19,345 nucleotides of DNA from an uncultured Alphaproteobacteria bacterium. Its GTDB lineage: Bacteria > Pseudomonadota > Alphaproteobacteria > Rickettsiales > UBA1997. The stretch covers positions 1 to 19,345 of the forward strand of contig CAILUF010000190.1 of the NCBI GenBank assembly GCA_903837365.1, written 5' to 3'. The position numbers were made by a program, and so were the translations under genes. Below, piece after piece: positions 16,617 to 19,345 of this stretch; positions within the stretch are counted from its first letter, which is position 1, and each line of letters starts with the position of its first letter. Under the pieces are notes generated by a model. It was not told the origin of the DNA, searched no databases, and worked only from the letters and a program-made list of their open reading frames with translations.

Positions 16617-18860
16617 ATGCAAATAAAAAAACTCATTATTGCAACTTTAGTTCTTACAAGCTGTAAGCTTAATCATCATGATGATCGCCATCACAAAGCT
16701 GAATATAAAAATAATTTTAAAATAAAATCTAACGAATTTTGGTGGCCAAAAAAAGTTAATTTATCGGCGCTTCGTCAGCAGGATGTAGAATCAAATCCAT
16801 ATGGCAATGATTTTAATTACAGCAAAGAATTTGCAAAAATTGATCTCGTAACTTTAAAAAAAGAAATTGCGGTGATCATGAAAACTTCGCAAGATTGGTG
16901 GCCAGCTGATTACGGAAATTATGGTCCATTCTTTATTCGTATGGCTTGGCACAGTGCTGGAACTTATCGAACTATCGATGGTCGTGGTGGCGCTGGTGGC
17001 GGTCAACAAAGATTTGAACCTTTGAATAGCTGGCCAGACAATGCCAATCTCGATAAAGCGCGTCGTTTACTTTGGCCAATCAAAAAGAAATATGGCGCTA
17101 AACTTTCTTGGGCTGATTTAATGGTGTTATCGGGCAATGTCGCTCTTGAATCAATGGGTTTTAAAACGCTTGGTTTTGCCGGTGGAAGAGCTGATGATTT
17201 TGAACCTGATTTAGTTTATTTTGGTCCCGAAAATAAATTCATGGCTAGTGATCGTTTTGATAAGGACGGAAAATTGCAAAAACCACTTGGTGCTACAACC
17301 ATGGGCTTAATCTATGTTAATCCAGAAGGGCCAAATGGCAATCCCGATCCTTTAAAATCAGCAGTTCAAATTCGTGAAACCTTCGGGCGTATGGCGATGG
17401 ATGATGAAGAAACTGTAGCTTTAGTTGCTGGCGGACATACCTTTGGAAAAACCCATGGCGCATATAGTCCAGCAAAATGCGTTGGTAAAGATCCGGCGGC
17501 CTCACCAATTGAAGCGCAAGGTTTGGGCTGGCATAATAAATGTGGAAGTGGAAAAGGTGTTGATACAGTTACCAGCGGATTGGAAGGAGCGTGGACCTCG
17601 AATCCAGCTGTATGGACTCACGAATATTTTAAAAATCTTTTTGCTTTTAATTGGGTTAAAACTAAAAGCCCAGGTGGTGCGACCCAATGGATTCCAGATG
17701 ATAAAAACGCACAAGCTCTAGTGCCTGATGCACATGATCCAAAAAAACGTCATGCCCCAATCATGCTTACTACGGATTTGGCTTTGAAGTTTGATGAAAA
17801 ATATCGTGAAATTGCTATGCGTTTTCGTGATAATCCTCAACAATTCGAGAAGGCTTTTGCACGCGCTTGGTTCAAGCTTACCCATCGCGATATGGGACCT
17901 AGATCTAGATATGTTGGTAAAGATTCTCCGGCAGAAATTTTATCATGGCAAGATCCAATTCCAGTAGTAAAACATAAGTTGATAAATGATGCCGATATTT
18001 CTAAATTAAAATCAGAGATTATTAAATCAAAATTAACTATACCGCAACTTGTTAGAACTGCTTGGGCTTCAGCATCTTCATTTCGCATTACCGATATGCG
18101 TGGCGGAGCAAATGGCGCAAGGATTCGTCTTGAGCCACAAAAAAATTGGCAAGTTAATAATCCTCAAGAGTTAAATAAAGTTTTAGAAGTTTTAGAAAAA
18201 ATTCAAAAAGATTTTAATAAAAATTTAACTGATGGAAAAAAAGTTTCATTAGCTGATGTGATTATTATTGGTGGAAATATCGCGATTGAAAAATCTGCAA
18301 AGCAGGCAGGTCTCGATGTTAAAGTTCCATTCAAAGCGGGTAGAAGCGATGCTTCTCAAGAGCAAACTGATGTAAATTCATTTGCAGTTCTTGAGCCAAA
18401 AGCTGATGGCTTTAGAAATTATTACGATCAAGAAGCGATAATTTCTCCTGTTAATGCTTTGATTGATAGGGCTTCCATGCTTGATTTAACTGTTCCTGAG
18501 ATGACTGCATTAATCGGAGGGATGAGAGTTCTAGGTGCAAATTATGAAGATAATAAAAATGGAATTTTAACCAATAAGGTTGGGGTTTTATCGAATGACT
18601 TTTTTGTTAATTTGCTTGACATCAATATTGAGTGGAAAAAATCAAAAGTTAATCAAGGGATTTATGAAGGCTTTGAAAGAAAGACCGGGGATCTCAAATA
18701 TCAAGCTTCAGCGGTTGATTTAGTTTTTGGATCAAGTTCCGAATTACGAGCTATTGCCGAAGTTTATGGAGCAAATGATGGCAAAGAAAAATTCGTTAAA
18801 GATTTTATCAAAGCTTGGAATAAAGTTATGAATGCCGATCGATTTGATTTACGAAATTAA
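16617..18860 (+). CDS. katG: catalase-peroxidase KatG with lipoprotein signal
   Basis: KatG is a haem enzyme that removes hydrogen peroxide by catalase and peroxidase activity. All hallmarks are present in the 747-residue protein: distal R108, W111 and H112, proximal haem ligand H274, and the Trp-Tyr-Met adduct residues W111, Y233 and M259, spaced exactly as in the Mycobacterium tuberculosis enzyme (W107, Y229, M255). The non-haem C-terminal duplicate domain (about 440-747) is also intact. Unusually, the protein begins with a lipoprotein signal: hydrophobic residues 6-13 and lipobox L-T-S-C with C16. A His/Asp-rich stretch follows (N19 to H26). This predicts a lipid-anchored periplasmic enzyme, whereas most KatG are cytoplasmic; signal-bearing forms such as KatP exist. 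No OxyR-like site was recognised upstream. Confidence 0.95.
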   Translation: MQIKKLIIATLVLTSCKLNHHDDRHHKAEYKNNFKIKSNEFWWPKKVNLSALRQQDVESNPYGNDFNYSKEFAKIDLVTLKKEIAVIMKTSQDWWPADYGNYGPFFIRMAWHSAGTYRTIDGRGGAGGGQQRFEPLNSWPDNANLDKARRLLWPIKKKYGAKLSWADLMVLSGNVALESMGFKTLGFAGGRADDFEPDLVYFGPENKFMASDRFDKDGKLQKPLGATTMGLIYVNPEGPNGNPDPLKSAVQIRETFGRMAMDDEETVALVAGGHTFGKTHGAYSPAKCVGKDPAASPIEAQGLGWHNKCGSGKGVDTVTSGLEGAWTSNPAVWTHEYFKNLFAFNWVKTKSPGGATQWIPDDKNAQALVPDAHDPKKRHAPIMLTTDLALKFDEKYREIAMRFRDNPQQFEKAFARAWFKLTHRDMGPRSRYVGKDSPAEILSWQDPIPVVKHKLINDADISKLKSEIIKSKLTIPQLVRTAWASASSFRITDMRGGANGARIRLEPQKNWQVNNPQELNKVLEVLEKIQKDFNKNLTDGKKVSLADVIIIGGNIAIEKSAKQAGLDVKVPFKAGRSDASQEQTDVNSFAVLEPKADGFRNYYDQEAIISPVNALIDRASMLDLTVPEMTALIGGMRVLGANYEDNKNGILTNKVGVLSNDFFVNLLDINIEWKKSKVNQGIYEGFERKTGDLKYQASAVDLVFGSSSELRAIAEVYGANDGKEKFVKDFIKAWNKVMNADRFDLRN

Positions 18861-18912
18861 TTATAATATCGAATCGCTTCATTGCGAATGACCCCGCGAC
18901 ATCTACGGGCTG
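18861..18912. other. katG 3' flank
   Basis: The stretch after the katG stop has a short imperfect palindrome (TCGC-N6-GCGA at 18875-18888) and a C/G-rich segment (GACCCCGCGAC, 18890-18900) that partly mirrors the G-rich end at 18973-18986. It has no stem followed by a T-run, so no standard terminator is visible. It may be an outer part of the repeat element that follows. Confidence 0.3.
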
Positions 18913-18915
18913 TAA

Positions 18916-18990
18916 CTCCCCCCTTGAGGGGGAGTCGACGAACAAGCCTTTACGGCAGTAAAGGCTTAAGGAGTCGGTGGGGGGTCGAAA
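18916..18990 (+). repeat. left terminal module of the foldback element
   Basis: The module consists of a C/G hairpin (18916-18934, CTCCCCC paired with GGGGGAG), a central hairpin (18944-18967, ten perfect pairs around a GGCA loop, extended by CGAC at 18936-18939 with GTCG at 18973-18976) and a G-rich end, GTGGGGGGTCGAAA (18977-18990). The 5' C-run could instead pair with the 3' G-run, giving two alternative folds. Confidence 0.8.
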
Positions 18991-19090
18991 TACTAGAGCA
19001 ACATGGGAAAACGCAAGATATAAAATACTTTAAATAAAATTTTTATAAAAATGGCAATTTCTTGATTTAGATTTCTAATCCTAAAAATAT

Positions 19091-19168
19091 GAAATTTTTT
19101 TAAATAAAAATTAAGTTTTTTTAAAAATAATTCGAGGTTTTTTTAATTTTTTTTAGGTTTTTTTGGAA
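19091..19168. other. T-tract array at the centre of the foldback element
   Basis: Runs of seven T begin at 19095, 19116, 19138 and 19158, that is 20-22 bp apart, with a run of eight T at 19147. Spacing close to two helical turns would bend the DNA in one direction. The region is the central loop between the two arms and contains no coding potential. Confidence 0.45.
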
Positions 19169-19267
19169 ATATTTTTAGTTTAAAACTGAAATCAAGAAAT
19201 CGAAATTTTTGAAAAAATTTTTCTTTCCAGTTTTTTAGATGTTGCTACATCCACTGAATCTCTAATC

Positions 19268-19342
19268 TTTCGACCCCCCACGATTTAGAAGGACTTAACT
19301 ACCGTTAAGCCCTTCTAAATCTGCTCCCCCTCAAGGGGGGAG
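19268..19342 (-). repeat. right terminal module of the foldback element
   Basis: This is the inverted counterpart of the module at 18916-18990 and has the same total length (75 bp). Its outer and inner ends are identical to the left copy. Its central hairpin (19282-19321) has an 18-bp stem with one mismatch on this strand. Read on the - strand that mismatch is a G-T (G-U in RNA) pair, and the loop reads GGTA. The better pairing on the - strand suggests that, if an RNA is involved, it is read in that direction. Confidence 0.8.
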
Positions 19343-19345
19343 CTA

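Larger units (their letters stand above)
18913..19345. repeat. foldback (MITE-like) element with two homologous inverted arms
   Basis: The whole stretch is an imperfect inverted repeat with its axis near 19129. Matching segments include an identical 19-bp end (CTCCCCCCTTGAGGGGGAG at 18916-18934, inverted at 19324-19342), GTGGGGGGTCGAAA (18977-18990, inverted at 19268-19281), ATTTCTTGATTT (19057-19068, inverted at 19189-19200) and CTAAAAATAT (19081-19090, inverted at 19169-19178). Every pair is centred within 0.5 bp of the same axis. The stretches between them (18991-19056 versus 19201-19267) align with roughly two thirds identity. There is no open reading frame of note, so it would be non-autonomous. 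The right edge coincides with the window end and may continue. I cannot name the family. Confidence 0.85.

Noticed and set aside
17425..17721. 98-residue open frame overlapping katG
   Set aside because: It is a shadow frame within an intact and well-conserved haem-peroxidase coding region.
18927..18984. G-quadruplex
   Set aside because: Only two runs of five or six G are present on that strand, too few for four-run folding within the module.
18916..18990. Rho-independent terminator of katG
   Set aside because: The stems are strong but no T-run follows them directly, and the same module recurs inverted 280 bp away as part of a longer repeat.
18861..19345. CRISPR array or tRNA gene
   Set aside because: Repeats are inverted, not evenly spaced direct repeats, and no cloverleaf or CCA end can be drawn.

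Overview
This is a strongly AT-rich window with short A/T-rich intergenic gaps and no convincing Shine-Dalgarno sequences. Gene content points to an alphaproteobacterium, most likely a host-associated member of Rickettsiales or a relative. The clues are an adrenodoxin-type ISC ferredoxin, a fused IspDF protein (common in alphaproteobacteria), a DUF374-type lipid acyltransferase, an alphaproteobacterial-looking NuoF, and genes dispersed rather than grouped in large operons. The lineage is inferred from gene families; no rRNA gene is present to confirm it.

Layout. (1) Positions 21-6835, all on +: ferredoxin (fdx), a membrane-anchored DUF2125-like protein, prmC, panC, a coiled-coil RmuC-like protein, a tandem CDGSH iron-sulfur protein and a fused ABC exporter. 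The last four are tightly spaced and the final pair overlap as TGATG, so they are probably one transcript. A long hairpin (1874-1948) sits directly before prmC. (2) Positions 7038-9606, on -: priA followed 4 nt later by a secreted protein of unknown function. (3) Positions 9716-11221, on +: a small transaldolase and a DUF374 acyltransferase. (4) Positions 11280-13861, on -: ispDF and nuoF. (5) Positions 14078-18860, on +: a secretin, an ABC-2-type permease and a catalase-peroxidase carrying a lipoprotein signal. (6) Positions 18861-19345: no gene, but a large repeat element.

Metabolic picture. The genes suggest an organism keeping Fe-S assembly (fdx, CDGSH), respiratory complex I (nuoF), isoprenoid synthesis by the MEP pathway (ispDF), the last step of pantothenate synthesis (panC), non-oxidative pentose-phosphate exchange (tal), an outer-membrane export pore (secretin), and protection against external hydrogen peroxide (KatG lipoprotein).

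The most interesting structure is at 18913-19345. It is a foldback element of at least 433 bp whose two arms are symmetric about position ~19129. The arms share identical C/G-rich ends and have related but decayed interiors. Each arm carries its own central hairpin; the two stems differ in sequence by paired (compensatory) changes while keeping a GGYA loop. I do not recognise it as a named family. The window ends inside or at the edge of the right arm.
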